Assembly (NCBI GenBank): GCA_009602735.1
Contig: WELA01010110.1
Location: 1-47,957 of the forward strand
DNA: 47,957 nucleotides
Source: Mesotaenium endlicherianum
Taxonomy: Eukaryota; Streptophyta; Zygnematophyceae; Zygnematales; Mesotaeniaceae
Reading direction: 5' to 3'
The notes beneath the pieces are model-generated. The model did not search any database, was not told the DNA's origin, and worked only from the letters and a program-made list of their open reading frames with translations. How positions within the stretch are numbered: the first letter of the stretch is position 1; each line of letters starts with the position of its first letter. Below, one piece after another: positions 20,594 to 31,832 of this stretch. Both the position numbers and the translations under genes were made by a program.

Positions 20594-21006
20594 AGCAGGA
20601 TGGTATTAGAGAGCAATATGAGCAACACAAGGGTAGGGTGGGTTTCAATTTTAACAACCCTAAGATTGACAAGGACGCAGAGTCTAAGTCGGGAGTTTTT
20701 TGGTGGAAAAGTCATGGTTTTAGCACTCCTCAGTTGCAAACTTTTGCAATTGAAGTCCTTGCTTTGATGTCCTCTGCAAGCTTTTGTGAGAGGAATTGGT
20801 CAGAGTATGATTTCCTACACAACAAAAAAAGAAATCGGCTTAAGCAGGCTCTGGCTGAAAGATTGGTGAAGGTTCACTCACACTTGAGGCTTATAGAGGG
20901 AATAAAAATGGGTGGGATTAAGAGAGCTCCTGGTAGACACATTGCACCAGTAATTGAAGCTGAAGCTGATGTCGATATCATAAATTTTGAGGATGATGCT
21001 CTCTAG
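20594..21006 (+). pseudogene. hAT-family transposase, C-terminal fragment
   Basis: The frame is open from the LTR boundary to TAG 21004-21006, about 136 residues. It contains the hAT C-terminal dimerisation signature: FWWKSHGF, LQTFAIEVLALMSSASFCER followed by NWSEYDFLH and KKRNRL, then LVKVHSHLRL. The catalytic RNase H-like part and zinc-finger BED domain are missing; the upstream part was separated by the antisense family III insertion. I could not find terminal inverted repeats or the 8-bp target duplication expected of hAT. It may instead be part of a domesticated hAT-like gene. Confidence 0.85.
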
Positions 21007-21562
21007 CTAGTTAGTAAGTAGCATGTATGCGAGAGTCGGGATTAAAGCCCTCTTTTCTTTAGGTATGCATGATGTTGCAGGCTGCGGCTTGATAAACCTT
21101 TTACTATATTCAATATTGCAATTTATATCCTGTGTAAGGCTATTATTCAGTGACCTCTTGTGCTTATAAATGAAGATCATGTTATGTATTGTGTTCATGA
21201 CATGTAGAAGTCCTTGTTGTATTCAACTTTGTATTATTTTCTAGTATTGCCTTAATCTATGTGTGTGCTCACTGTGCTGTAGCTTGTGAGTGCCTTGCAA
21301 TGTTATATTTGTTTAATTCAACTTCACGTGTTTGTGTTTTAAGGTTGGTACTTTAGCAATTCCATGATTTGTTTCACTTTCATGTTGAAGTATTGATTAC
21401 ACGCTTAGTTTGTTGCATGTGAATCGCAATTGAAACAAGATGTGTCGTGCGCTAGGAGGTCGGGTGCGTACTATCGACACAAGCAATGCATAATAAGCAA
21501 GCAGGCCTTGCTGCATTGAAGTCTACAATACACGTGGCTTTATAGCCAAAAAGGGAGGCAAG
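21007..21562 (+). other. Non-coding stretch after the hAT fragment
   Basis: AT-rich with no convincing ORF. The final purine-rich AAAAAGGGAGGCAAG (21548-21562) abuts a TGTTGGATG and may be a polypurine tract. Confidence 0.4.
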
Positions 21563-22801
21563 TGTTGGATGTTTTATTCAGGGGATGTGTACTCTCTAGA
21601 GTGAGCACCTCAAAATTGTAAACTGATAGGAATACAACTAATGAAGTATGGCCCAAAAGATCATTGGAAGCACATCATGATCTTCAAGAGTAGTCCTATG
21701 GTAGGGGTTTAAGCTGTGACTTTGCTCACCACTTGTAAAGTTCTTCAAGTGACTGGAAGCTAGTAAGGCTTGCTCTTCACAAGAGAGAAACTAAGTGGTC
21801 CTGAAAACACAAGGGATAAAAGTGTAAGCTTTACTGATGATCTCTGTGACTTACAACTGGCATAATGGGGACTTCTAGAAAGATGTCTCTCTAGGGACAT
21901 CTCTAGCACTTCTACTCTTGGAAACTCGACGGATTAGGCGCGGATTCAATGCATGAAGTCTTCATCTAAGATCTACCTTTGCATACACACACATATACCT
22001 ATTGTGCTAGCGCTCCAATAGGCTAGTTACTATTCAATCCAATCAAAAGCGAGATGCTAGAATATGTTAAATGCTTGTGATAGGTCGAGCTCACTTCAGC
22101 ACATGCTAAGCTTCTGAGAGAAGCTTGTACACTTATGTTCGTGCAATCGGACGGTTGCCCGCTAAGCCGTGATACTTTTGCAGGCTGTGACGGTTCCTGG
22201 CGGCTGAGCACATGTTGGTCGGCTGCGCATGGGCCAACCGACGAGCTGCAGCTGTCGGTCGGTGGCCCTGGGTGCCCTTGGTGGCCTCGCCACTTGGGTG
22301 CCGGGCACTTAGGAGTGCCTGGGCCCAAGTGACGGGCATTTAAGTGCCCCTGGGCCACTTGAAGGTGCCCGCCACCTTCCGGTGGCGCCACGTGGCCTCG
22401 GTGGCTCCCGTCGCTTGGCGTCGAGCACAATTAAGTGCTCGGGCTGGCTGTCGTGTGAGCGTGGGCCAAGTGCAGAAGTCCGCCACCTTTCGGTGGCTCC
22501 ACGTGGCCCCTTCGACTCTTGTTGCCTTTGCTTCGGGCTGTCGCTTGGGTCCCTGCGACCTGTAGTGGCTACAAATACAAAGTCAAGTGCCACCGTCCAG
22601 TTTTGGACGGGGTATTCGGCCTGTACCTCTGGTGCGTCTAGTAGGTCTGGCGCACGTGACAAGTGTTGACTTGTCACGTGGCATCTATCCCTTAGGCATG
22701 CAAGCATAGCAACTTAATAAACTAAATCACACAAATGCAAAGAGGCAAATGCCCGTTCGAGGTTGATCGCTCACACGCTTGTAGCTCGGGTACGTGCAAC
22801 A
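21563..22801 (+). repeat. Candidate solo or 3' LTR of an unrelated element, G-box rich
   Basis: Begins TGTTGGATG after a purine-rich tract and may end GTACGTGCAACA, giving TGTTG/CAACA ends and about 1.24 kb. Inside are a GC-rich block with short hairpins (about 22180-22570), a possible TATA near 22570 and an AATAAA near 22715, in promoter-then-polyadenylation order. No second copy is in the window and no primer-binding site follows, so the right end is uncertain. Confidence 0.4.
22653..22680 (+). promoter_or_regulatory. Perfect 12-bp inverted repeat of G-box motifs
   Basis: CACGTGACAAGT, four bases GTTG, then ACTTGTCACGTG. CACGTG also occurs at 22389-22394 and 22500-22505 (both CCACGTGG). 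G-boxes bind plant bZIP and bHLH factors (established knowledge). Confidence 0.6.
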
Positions 22802-25186
22802 ACGTTGACTCAATAAATCATAACAGATGTAACTTGGACCATGCACAATGCTGGTGTTTTAAGTTTTGTAGTAAATTGTAATTGGGAGGTTACTTACTAC
22901 TTTGTACACATCATAAAATGTTATGTTTTCATCTTCATTGAGTGCAATCATTAATGCATATGGTATGCCTTAGACCTTGGTCAATGGCGTAGTGATATAA
23001 AAGAAAACGGGATCCGTTCTTGAAGCTTAGAGCACCTAAATTTGTGGATTCAAAATTGAGAGTCAATTTGCAAATTGCAATGTGATGTAGCCTGTTTGAA
23101 GATCACTTGAAGTTTGTATAAAGTATGAAAAAATATGAAGTTGCTGTGTTGCTATGCCCCTCATAATTATGAAACATAATGGTGATTCGTGACTCACAAA
23201 TTACATTTAGCATCTTCTATTAAAGTTTGTCATGTATGCATCCTATTTTTAAAAGTTGTGAGTAAGACCCATAGCAATTGGAATTTGAGAATGTTAACAA
23301 TGCACATAGTATGTCTTGCTAAAAGTTGAAACTGCAAGCCTCATGAGTCATAGGTGTTCTTCTCGATCTAATTATTGATGTTAAAAGCTGTATGCTTTGT
23401 AGTCCAAGTAGCGCATTGTGCATGGCAGGACACGACAAGTTAGTTAAAAATTTATTAGTCATATAGAAATATATATAGCCTATATTTTTGTTATATACTG
23501 AATGGGGGGTCCCGGTTGAGGAGTCGGGAGTGGCCGGAAGTCGGGACTCGGGAGCCCCCAACCCAGTATGTAGTTACTAGTGATTCTCTTTTAGGCATTG
23601 ATTAAGAAGATTTGATTGTTTTATAGATAATTGGTATGTCCATGACTAGAATTTCATATTAATTTCCCAGCCTGGAGGTTGGACGTACATATCTCAGCCA
23701 TTTGCTATTAAGCTGGTGGAGAACACATGAATACTTACGTCATGCTGGTACACCATTTTCAGGATGATGTTAACTTGGTAATCAAATGGCAAACGTCAAC
23801 ACTGCATGATCATTTTTTTTAATGACGTGCGTTACAAGAGGATTTCACTCTAAGACTCCCACGCCAAATTTTGGACTTTCAACATTATCGTTAGCAAATC
23901 GCACGTCCGGAAAAGCGATTGCTAAATACGATTCATAACGGAACCACTTAAGGTTGTTTGTTCAAAAATGCGTCGAAATCAACTTTCATAAGGGTTAATT
24001 TTTGTAAAATTTCATCATTTATGTGGCAATGAGGCGAGTTGAGTTAAGAAGATTTTTGACTGACCAGAAGAGTCATTCAAAACTGGACGCGCTTCGGATC
24101 GAGACTACACGGTTATTGATGGCACAGTTTGGGCGTGCCACGCAAATTAGAGATTAATTATACAAGATTTCTAGTGACGCTTTGAAACGTGCCACCCGCA
24201 CCCTCACGCTAGCTGAGGCATCACTAGGTGATCATTATATTTACAACGTGCATAGATATTCATCAAGCTTTGTTCAAGTTTTGAGCATACTTCTAGCTTT
24301 GCACTCTCGTGCTGAGGAGGGAGCTGGAAGCTGCGAAAGTTCCAGAATTTATTCTTCATTGTTGCTGAGTGCGTGCGAGGTTCTGGTATTTATGAGAGCT
24401 ACTTGTTATTTGGACGCATTTGTACATGGTTTTTTAAGCTCAATTTTCCATTGGTAAGAAGATCGACTAACTCATATGCTATATTTGTAAGGTTATGAAT
24501 GTGTAGTTTGTATCTTTCTAGTATTTTATATGCATATAGTGTGCATTAAGAAGAACTTTGGCCTTTATTTCAAGTCATTTGGACAAGTATTGAGTTATGA
24601 ATTTTGGAAGTTTTTAGTGAGTTTTTAATGTCACAGATTCTATTTAGTGACAAGGACAGGTCCAGTGGCAAAAATTTTGGTTGGAGTCCAGGAAGTAGGA
24701 CATTGAAACATGAGGGTTCCAGAAACTACGTACAATTATGTAGAGTGCGAAAGTCATCGTGGAATTTCTAGAAACTCCGTGAGGAGTTAGTGGATTGTGT
24801 AGTAGAATATTCTAGAGTGTGATTGTGTGCGTGTGAGTGTGCTAGCTTGTCCAACTAGGCAAGGTCACCTACATGGAAGGAGCCATAGTAGAAGGTTCTG
24901 GAGGTACTTGCTAGAGAGGACACTTAGAGTTGAAGCATAAAAGAGGGGGTCTTGTCTTGTCTAGTCTAGTCTAATCTAACCTTCTTACCTTGTACACGAC
25001 TTTTCTTAATAAAGTGAGTTCTTTTCCATACATCTATCATGTAGCCCTCTAACCCTTGCAAGGGTGGCACACCACCAGGCCACTCCACCTTGTGTATGCA
25101 ACTAGGAAAGGTCCTCGTGCACGCTTCCACTCGCGGGTGAGGGTGCGTGAGTGTGTGTGGGCGCACTCCCCGCACCCTTCTCCCTT
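22802..25186 (+). other. Non-coding, AT-rich stretch
   Basis: No protein I can support. It contains a 75-base palindrome (23495-23569). Near 24930-25020, promoter- and polyadenylation-like signals (CATAAAAGAGGGGG; TCTTGTCTTG repeats; AATAAAG) may be part of an old LTR. Confidence 0.4.
23495..23569 (+). repeat. Imperfect 75-bp palindrome
   Basis: ATACTGAATGGGGGGTCCCG on the left pairs with the inverted right arm (ATACTGGGTTGGGGGCTCCCG read on the other strand), and the middle also pairs in part (GTCGGGAGT with AAGTCGGGACTC-like sequence). It is a GC-rich foldback island within AT-rich DNA. Confidence 0.65.
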
Positions 25187-25920
25187 TGAAATGAATCGAC
25201 TTACCAAATAGGCAATTAGCAATTAACGAAGATCTTTATATCAGCAAGTAATCTTTATGGATTCTCCGTTAATTGATTAAACGGCAAAAGGACTACACAC
25301 TAGCAGTGAACAACACTCGTAGATCAAATGCAAGTAAACTAGCATCAATAATGCAATCAGTAAACTCATACATAAGCAAGGTTGGAAGACAGTGCGTATC
25401 AAAGGCTTCTCGCCTTGGATTCAGATCTCTCTGAGTAAGCTGTACAAGAGAGTTGGCCTCGTTCCCGAATGCCAAACTCGAGAGCAATGCCTAGCATATG
25501 TACATGGAATGAGTTTACTGTTCAACGGCCAGTGCGATGGCACCGCCTACCCGGGAGTTAACCACGTTGGTAGGACCTTGGTTAACCAAATCCACCGCCA
25601 TCTCCCATCATCGCGAATCGCCATCNGAGAATCGCCATCTATCATAGGGATGTCATCTGGCCATTCATCTAGCATACCACACTTAGATGCATATCGAGGC
25701 AGTTCGCTGCTACCGAGTACGGAAGTCAGCTGGCTGTCAAAGAATGTGTCAGCAAGCTGACTTAAGCTGACTCCAGCCTGCTGCTTCCGGCTGAGTCATT
25801 AAATTGATATTAAATATAAAGTCCAGCAGACTGATTATTAACTAGAGTGCAACACGCTGAACTTATTAAAGTGTTATATTTGAATGAATATTATATCAAC
25901 CAATATACTGATTCATTACA
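25187..25920 (-). repeat. Family I 3' LTR, copy F (beta type)
   Basis: Minus-strand LTR. The outer (3') end is at 25187 (reads TGAAATGAATC on the plus strand) and the inner end at 25920 (GATTCATTACA). U3 is closer to the LTR at 18513 than to that at 5536. The first palindrome is degraded, while GTCAGC-TT-GCTGAC is kept. An N at 25626 lies between duplicated GAATCGCCATC ends. Confidence 0.9.
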
Positions 25921-25955
25921 GTCCCTCCAATTTAACACGTTGTCGCCTCGACAAC
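25921..25955 (-). promoter_or_regulatory. Polypurine tract and upstream hairpin, copy F
   Basis: On the minus strand AAATTGGAGGGAC (25933-25921) directly precedes the LTR. The conserved 17-base hairpin, with 7-bp arms GTTGTCG and CGACAAC, occupies 25939-25955. Confidence 0.7.
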
Positions 25956-26039
25956 ATTGACACAAGGTACATAGGTTTCCCCAACTAAAATTACTGATCC
26001 CTCTCCCATCCAGCATGCTGTGCCCCTGGCCCTCCGCCC

Positions 26040-27620
26040 TTAGGAGGGAGATGCCCCTCGGGCCCTATGGTCAAGGGAGTCAGTCCTCCTCCTGTCTTGG
26101 GGTAATCTGAAGCCTGTCAGAGAGGGAGGCTCCGTGTAGGGACCCGGCGGAGAACGCAGTAACTGTGCTGTTTCCTCCTGCACGGTCTGAAACTGAATGG
26201 AGGCAGCCTTCTCCTGGGCAGCCCTCAAACTGACTGGTACATATACTGGCATCCCAGAAGGATGTTGCATGACATGAGCTAAGGGTACATGCCCTCTCTG
26301 CGAGGAAGATGCCGGCAGGCCTCTGGCTATTTCTCTAGCAGCCCTCCTGTCTGCCCTGTCTGACTGGGTCTCCGTGCCTGGAGATGGGCTCTGTCCCATG
26401 GCAGTTCCCAGCCAGGTGATATTCTCCTCTTCAGCGAGCTGCTGCAGGGCCGACTCAATTTTCTCCCTTACAGGGGATGTGGCAGGTGTCAGGATCACGG
26501 CGGGGCTAGTGTCCTCCTCCTCGCCTTCCTCCTTGTCTTCCTCTGACTCCTCCTCCTCTCCGTCCCCGGGTTGCTCTGAGACTTCTGGAGTCTCTTCTGT
26601 CAGCTGCTCCAGTTCTTCCCGAGAAAAAGAATATCCCACTGACCTTCCCCTTTTGGGTGCTGGTGGGGGCTGCTGAGTCCGGACCGCATACAGGTCCTTT
26701 TCCCCCTGCTTGCTTGCCCATTTGGCATAAGCGTGCTTCCCTTTTGAGAATGACTCTCGGGCCCTGCTTCTGTCCCCCTGCATTTCTTGGCTCATGCAGT
26801 CTCTGACTCCATCCAATCTTGGGTCCCAAGCCGCAATGTGAGGGGGCAATACTATGTTCCCCTTTAGGTCTGTCAGGAAATCCTCATCCGTCGCCCTATC
26901 ATTCTGCTGGTCCCTCATGTTGATGGTCATCCACCGCCAATCGGTAGGCTTCTGGAAGAAGGCAGGGTCTGTCCTTTTCAGAGTACAAGGGTACCAGTGC
27001 CCTGCAAAGTCCAGCTGACTGGTTTCCCTGGCCAAGAATTCCCAGCTCCTTCTCTCCACCTCATTATACATGGCCTTGAACCTGTTATGGGATGTAGAGT
27101 CCTTAAAGCTGTCCACGTTCATGGGGATCATTCTGATGACCCTATCTTCCCCCAAGATACCAGGAATCGATACAGCCCCTGCTTCGTTCACCTGGGCCAT
27201 TGCCTTGGCCTCTCTAACCGTATATCCTACCATCCTGGCGTAATCGTGGTAGAGGAGGAGCCCCGTGCTGGCCTCTATATACTTGTCAAAGTTTTCGGAT
27301 GTCTCTCCTTCCCTCTGGAGGATGTCCTTCTGTGACTCACTGCGACTTCTCTGAGCATACTTGAAGGCCTCCTCTAGTAGATTGAAGCCCTTGCCCAGTG
27401 CTGTGTAAAGGTAGCTGCTGATTCTCCTCGGCTCTTCTTCAGCCTGATGCTTCCGCCTCTCCTCAGCTTGCCTCTCCTCCTCTGCTTTCTTGGCTTCCTG
27501 TGCAGCTTTTTCTGTCCAGTTCTTCCTGCCTCAGTCTGGCCTGTTCCTCCTCCTTCTTCTTCTGTGCCTCCCGCTGTTGTTGGAGTCGTTGTGATTCTTA
27601 AGTTCCGACTTTTGAGTCAT
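26040..27620 (-). pseudogene. Family I accessory ORF2, beta type, copy F
   Basis: Minus-strand homologue of the gene at 16741. The ATG at 27620-27618 again follows TAGCAGG. The first part is damaged: about 90 bases present in copy B are lost after GGAACT, and an extra A in the run near 27510 shifts the frame. From there to TAG/TAA at 26040 the frame is open (about 490 codons) and carries the whole central domain, acidic run (EEESEEDKEEGEEEDTSP), the GHVPLAHVMQHPSGMPVYV segment and a tail ending RARGASPS. It keeps the CAG where copy B has TAG, and reads through the point where B has TAA 17979. Confidence 0.85.
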
Positions 27621-27846
27621 CCTGCTAAATCATAAACACAATGCAATCAGTGAGGTCATGATATTTTGCCGCTACTGAGTGCTCTTGATGAAGAGGAACG
27701 CGATCGGGAGAGTTCCTAGTGTGAAATACCTGGTGTGAGTGAATATAAGGGAAAATTGAGTTAAAGAGAAAGTGAGTGTGAGCGCAGGTTGAGTGTGTAA
27801 CATGGTTGTCAGAGATTTTCCGGTTGATCCCGAAATAGAATACCAC

Positions 27847-27918
27847 TCCCTCCAACTTAATTTTAGAGGTGGGTTGCCTGTCACAACTGTCACTAACTCT
27901 CACATCCTCCTCCAACTT
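27847..27918 (-). promoter_or_regulatory. Two internal polypurine-tract-like motifs, copy F
   Basis: On the minus strand AAGTTGGAGGAGG (27918-27906) and AAGTTGGAGGGAGT (27858-27845) lie between pol and ORF2, matching 16467 and 16527 of copy B. Confidence 0.5.
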
Positions 27919-27968
27919 ATATGGAGACAGGACCTCCTGTCACCTGCCCATGTCTACTGAAGGGACAG

Positions 27969-30900
27969 TTAGGGCGGTGCCCCAGCCGCCTGAAGGTGGA
28001 ACCATTTCAACGCCCCTTTGGCATTGTTCAGCTGGTGTTTAAACTCCCAAGTGTCCCAAGAGGCATCGTAACCCTTCCATCGGATGAGGTACTTCATGAC
28101 ATATTTAGACGATCGACGGACCGAGCGAGCGTCTAAAATCTCATCAACCTCACATTCCTCAGGGTCGCCGTCTCGGACAGCGGGGACCGGTCCCGGTTGG
28201 ACAGGTAACCAACCTGTGAACATTGTATCACCTTTGATGTATGGTTCCAGGAAGGAGACATTAAAAGGAAGGAGACATTAAAGACCGGGTGACCCTTGTA
28301 GTCCGCTGACATGTTCAGTTTGTAAGCATTCTGACCGACACGACGTACCACCAAATATGGACCGACCCAGACGGGGCCAAGCTTTTTCTTGACCATAACA
28401 GGGAGGTACAGGTGCTGAGAATGCAGTTTGACTAAATCGCCCTTAGCAAATGTCAGCTCCCGATGGTGTTGATTAGCGTATTTTTGGTGGTTTTCTTGGG
28501 CAGTGTGCAAGTTTCGTTGGACTTCTGACAGGGTGTCAGCAAACTCCTGAGTTAAGTGGAGGGAGACCGGGTTGTCAATCCCTTCAGGGTGAGTTAAAGA
28601 TTCCCCTAGCACATCTAGAGGAGACTTAGGGACTCTACCCAGGCTGAGTTCAAAAGGAGTCTTGCCCGTTGACGCGTGCACCGCACTGTTGACCGCAAAC
28701 TGAATTTGAGGCAACAAGTCATCCCAATTATCTTTTTTTTGGTTAATATATGCTCTCAGCACCTCTTGCAGAACTCGGTTAGTTCTTTCAGTTTGCCCAT
28801 ATGTCTGAGGGTGGTTTGCTGTGCTGAGCAGCTGTTTGACTCCCATTAACCCCATCAAAGCTCTCCAGAACTTAGAGGTAAATTTTGAGTCTCGGTCTGA
28901 TATTAGAGGGTAGTCCATGTTGGCATACTACATGGTTGTAGAACTGTCTCACTGTTTCGAGCGCAGTTACTTTGACAGTTGTGGGGATGAAAATGACCAT
29001 TTTTGTCAGTTTATCCACGACTACCAGTATCAAATCATGCCCATTAGCAGTTCGTGGTAGTGTGACCACCCAATCCATGGATATAGCTGGGATGGGCAAC
29101 GGTTGCAAGAGACCTCCGGGGGGTGTGTGCCTAGACTTAATTTTTTGACACTGATCACAGGATTTCACATATTTCAAGACCTCCCGGGGCAATCCCCCCC
29201 AATGATAATGTTTTGCCAGCTTGCCAACAGTTTTGGCCTGCCCCAAATGCCCCCCCAGTAGACTGTCATGTGCTTGACTCAATAAAAGGGACCTTATTTC
29301 CAAGTTATTAGGAATGACCAGCTTCAACCTGCCTAAAGTGGTTTCAGTCACCCAGACCCCTCCCTTAGGTTTATACCCGAGTGCAGTAGCACGACACACA
29401 CCAGTAGTGGGGCTGGGCTCAAATGTTGGGTCAGAAAGGTAGGCTTTTCTAAGTTGTTCAAGAAAGGACTTTTTTACCTTTAGTGAAGTGAGTGCACACA
29501 GGACTTTATCTACAACATGCTGACTAAAGTTTCTTTCTTGGAAGTCAGGTCTTCTAGAGAGTGCATCAGCAGGATTCAACTTCCCTGGTTTGTAGTGGAT
29601 CTGGACTTGAAACTGCTCCAGCATCTGGCTCTAGCGAGTCTCCCTCCTCCACAGCCTGGACTTCTTTTGAAAGTGAGTGAGAGCTAGATGATCTGTAATC
29701 ACCTTAAAGCTTTACCATGTAAGTATGCTCTCCACTATTTGAGCACATGAATGATAGCTAGCAGCTCTTTATCATGCACTGAGTAATTAATCGCCGCTGG
29801 ATTAAATTTCATAGACTCATACAACACAGGATGCCACTCCTGCCGTACCTTACCATCCTTTGTGGTTTTGTCACCAGGCTGCAACAAAATAGCACCCATG
29901 GCAAAGTCAGAGGCATCAGTACCCACCTGCACCGGTTTGCTAGGGTCATACACGGCTAGCACTGGGGCAGAACAAAGAGCATTTTTAAGGGTCTGGAAGG
30001 CAGCCTGCTGCTCCTCCCCCCACACATACCCTATGTCTTTCTTAATAAGGTCAATCAGTTTACTGGCCTTTGTAGAGTAATTCTCAATAAATCTCCTATA
30101 GTAGTTAGCCAACCCGAGGAAGGATCTAACTTCAGAGACAGACTGTGGTACTGGCCAGTCCCTTATGGTCTGGACTTTCTTAGGATCCACACTGATGCCC
30201 TCTTTACTGACAACGTGGCCTAAGAATTCAATACTTTCCTTAAAGAAATCACACTTGCTCATNCTTTAAAGAAATCACACTTGCTCATTTTAGCATACAA
30301 GTGATTTTTCCGCAGAGTGTCCAGCACTATTTTTAAGTGTTCAGTGTGCTGAGCTTCATCTTTAGAGAAAATTAAAATATCATCCAGAAAAACTTGCACA
30401 AACTTATCCAAATAAGGTCTGAAAATGTCATTCATAGCACCCATGAGGGTCGCAGGAGCATCAGTCAGTCCAAATGGCATCACGTTGAACTCATAGTGTC
30501 CATAACGTGTGCGGAAGGCAGTCTTGTGTTCATCCCTCTCAGCAATTCTGATTTGATGNTCTGATTTGATGATAGCCACTCTTGAGATCTATCTTACTAA
30601 ACACCTTAGCACCAGACAGGGTATCAAGCAAGTCCTCGATTCTGGGTAAACCATACTTGTTCTTTACTGTAATTCTGTTCAGAGCTCTGTAATCCACACA
30701 CATCCGCACACTGCCATCTTTTTTCTTAACAAATAGGATGGGTGCGCCGTAAGGTGATTTACTGGGAGAAATATAACCATTTTCCTCAAGCTCTGCAATC
30801 TGTGTTTTCAACTCCTCGCTCTCCACATAAGACAAGCCATAAGTGCGTTGCCAAGGTGGCTGACTCCCAGGTAATAGATCAATCCTATGATCTACTTCCC

Positions 30901-31832
30901 TCTTAGGGGGTAGTCCTGGAGGCATATTAAATACATCCGTGTACTGAGCAACAATTTTTGCAGCAGTAGGGTGCTCCGGAGGGCTTACCTTTTTCTCAAC
31001 CACTTCTTCAGGTTGAGGAGGTACCTCTCTTAGCAGCAGACAGAACATTCTGTCTTCCTTCTGGTTCCAGCTTTTGACGAACTCCATTGCATTCAGCAAC
31101 TTGCATCCTTCTGGAAGCCTCTTCTTTTCCTTCATTTGCCATCCACACAGGACAAGAGGAAGAGCACTGGTGGGTGCCAAGTCAGTCTGCCCATCACTGG
31201 CTCCTCTCACTTTAACTGTACCTCTGCTCCAACACACTTCAGCTTGATGTCTATTAAGCCAGGACCTGCCTAGCACGAGATCATAAAAGCCAGTGTTGAG
31301 TACCTCAAATGTAAGCGTTTCAGTTAGAACTGCAATGCCAGAACCTAACTGGACTTCAATAGGCTTGGTTATAACTCCTCTCGGGATACTTGAGGCATCT
31401 CCAAGGGATATTTTTCTATTCCCTTGGGTGACAGTAGGCAGCCTTAGCCGCTTAACTAAGTCCTTGTGGATAAAGGTATGTGACGCCCCTCCGTCGACAA
31501 ATGCCCTCACCTTCCTACCTGCAATCATGCAATGCAGTAGGATAGGGGGGACTGTCTTTTCCTGACTTTCGCATTGTTCTCCTGACGTAGCAAAGAAATG
31601 TTGGACATCAGGTGGAACAAGAGCATCCAGAGTGTGCACTCTCTGGACGTCTATATTGCTGATGGTCTCCTTTATCTGTTTGTCAGGCATGCATAGTGAA
31701 TCCAGTTCAGCAGGACCCATAATACCTGCTACGAGGGCAGCTAGTGACGACTCACTATCTCTAGCATCCTCACAGTCAGTAGACTGGATTACTGACTGTT
31801 GCTGTCTTTTAAAGGCTGGTCTTTTCTCTCGA
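27969..31832 (-). pseudogene. Family I pol, copy F (heavily broken)
   Basis: Minus-strand protease to chromodomain, colinear with copy A. The protease motif is again [12 protein letters not shown] (near 31480). RT is split by Ns at 30559 and 30263, each between duplicated ends. Other breaks: TAG 29737-29735 (CAG in A), TAG 29633-29631 (TGG in A), a small deletion near 28915-28925 that shifts the frame in integrase before SDRDSKF, and a 17-base tandem duplication (GGAAGGAGACATTAAA, near 28250-28282) before the chromodomain. FLDDILIFS, the DDE motifs and a degraded chromodomain (WEFKHQLNNAKGALKWFH) are recognisable. It cannot encode a working polymerase as shown. Confidence 0.9.

Noticed and set aside
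24930..25020. Complete LTR ending near 25040
   Set aside because: TATA-, repeat- and AATAAA-like signals are in order, but no start, end, second copy or primer site could be defined.
26374..26676. Plus-strand Ser-rich ORF in copy F
   Set aside because: Antisense shadow of the acidic ORF2 tract on the minus strand.
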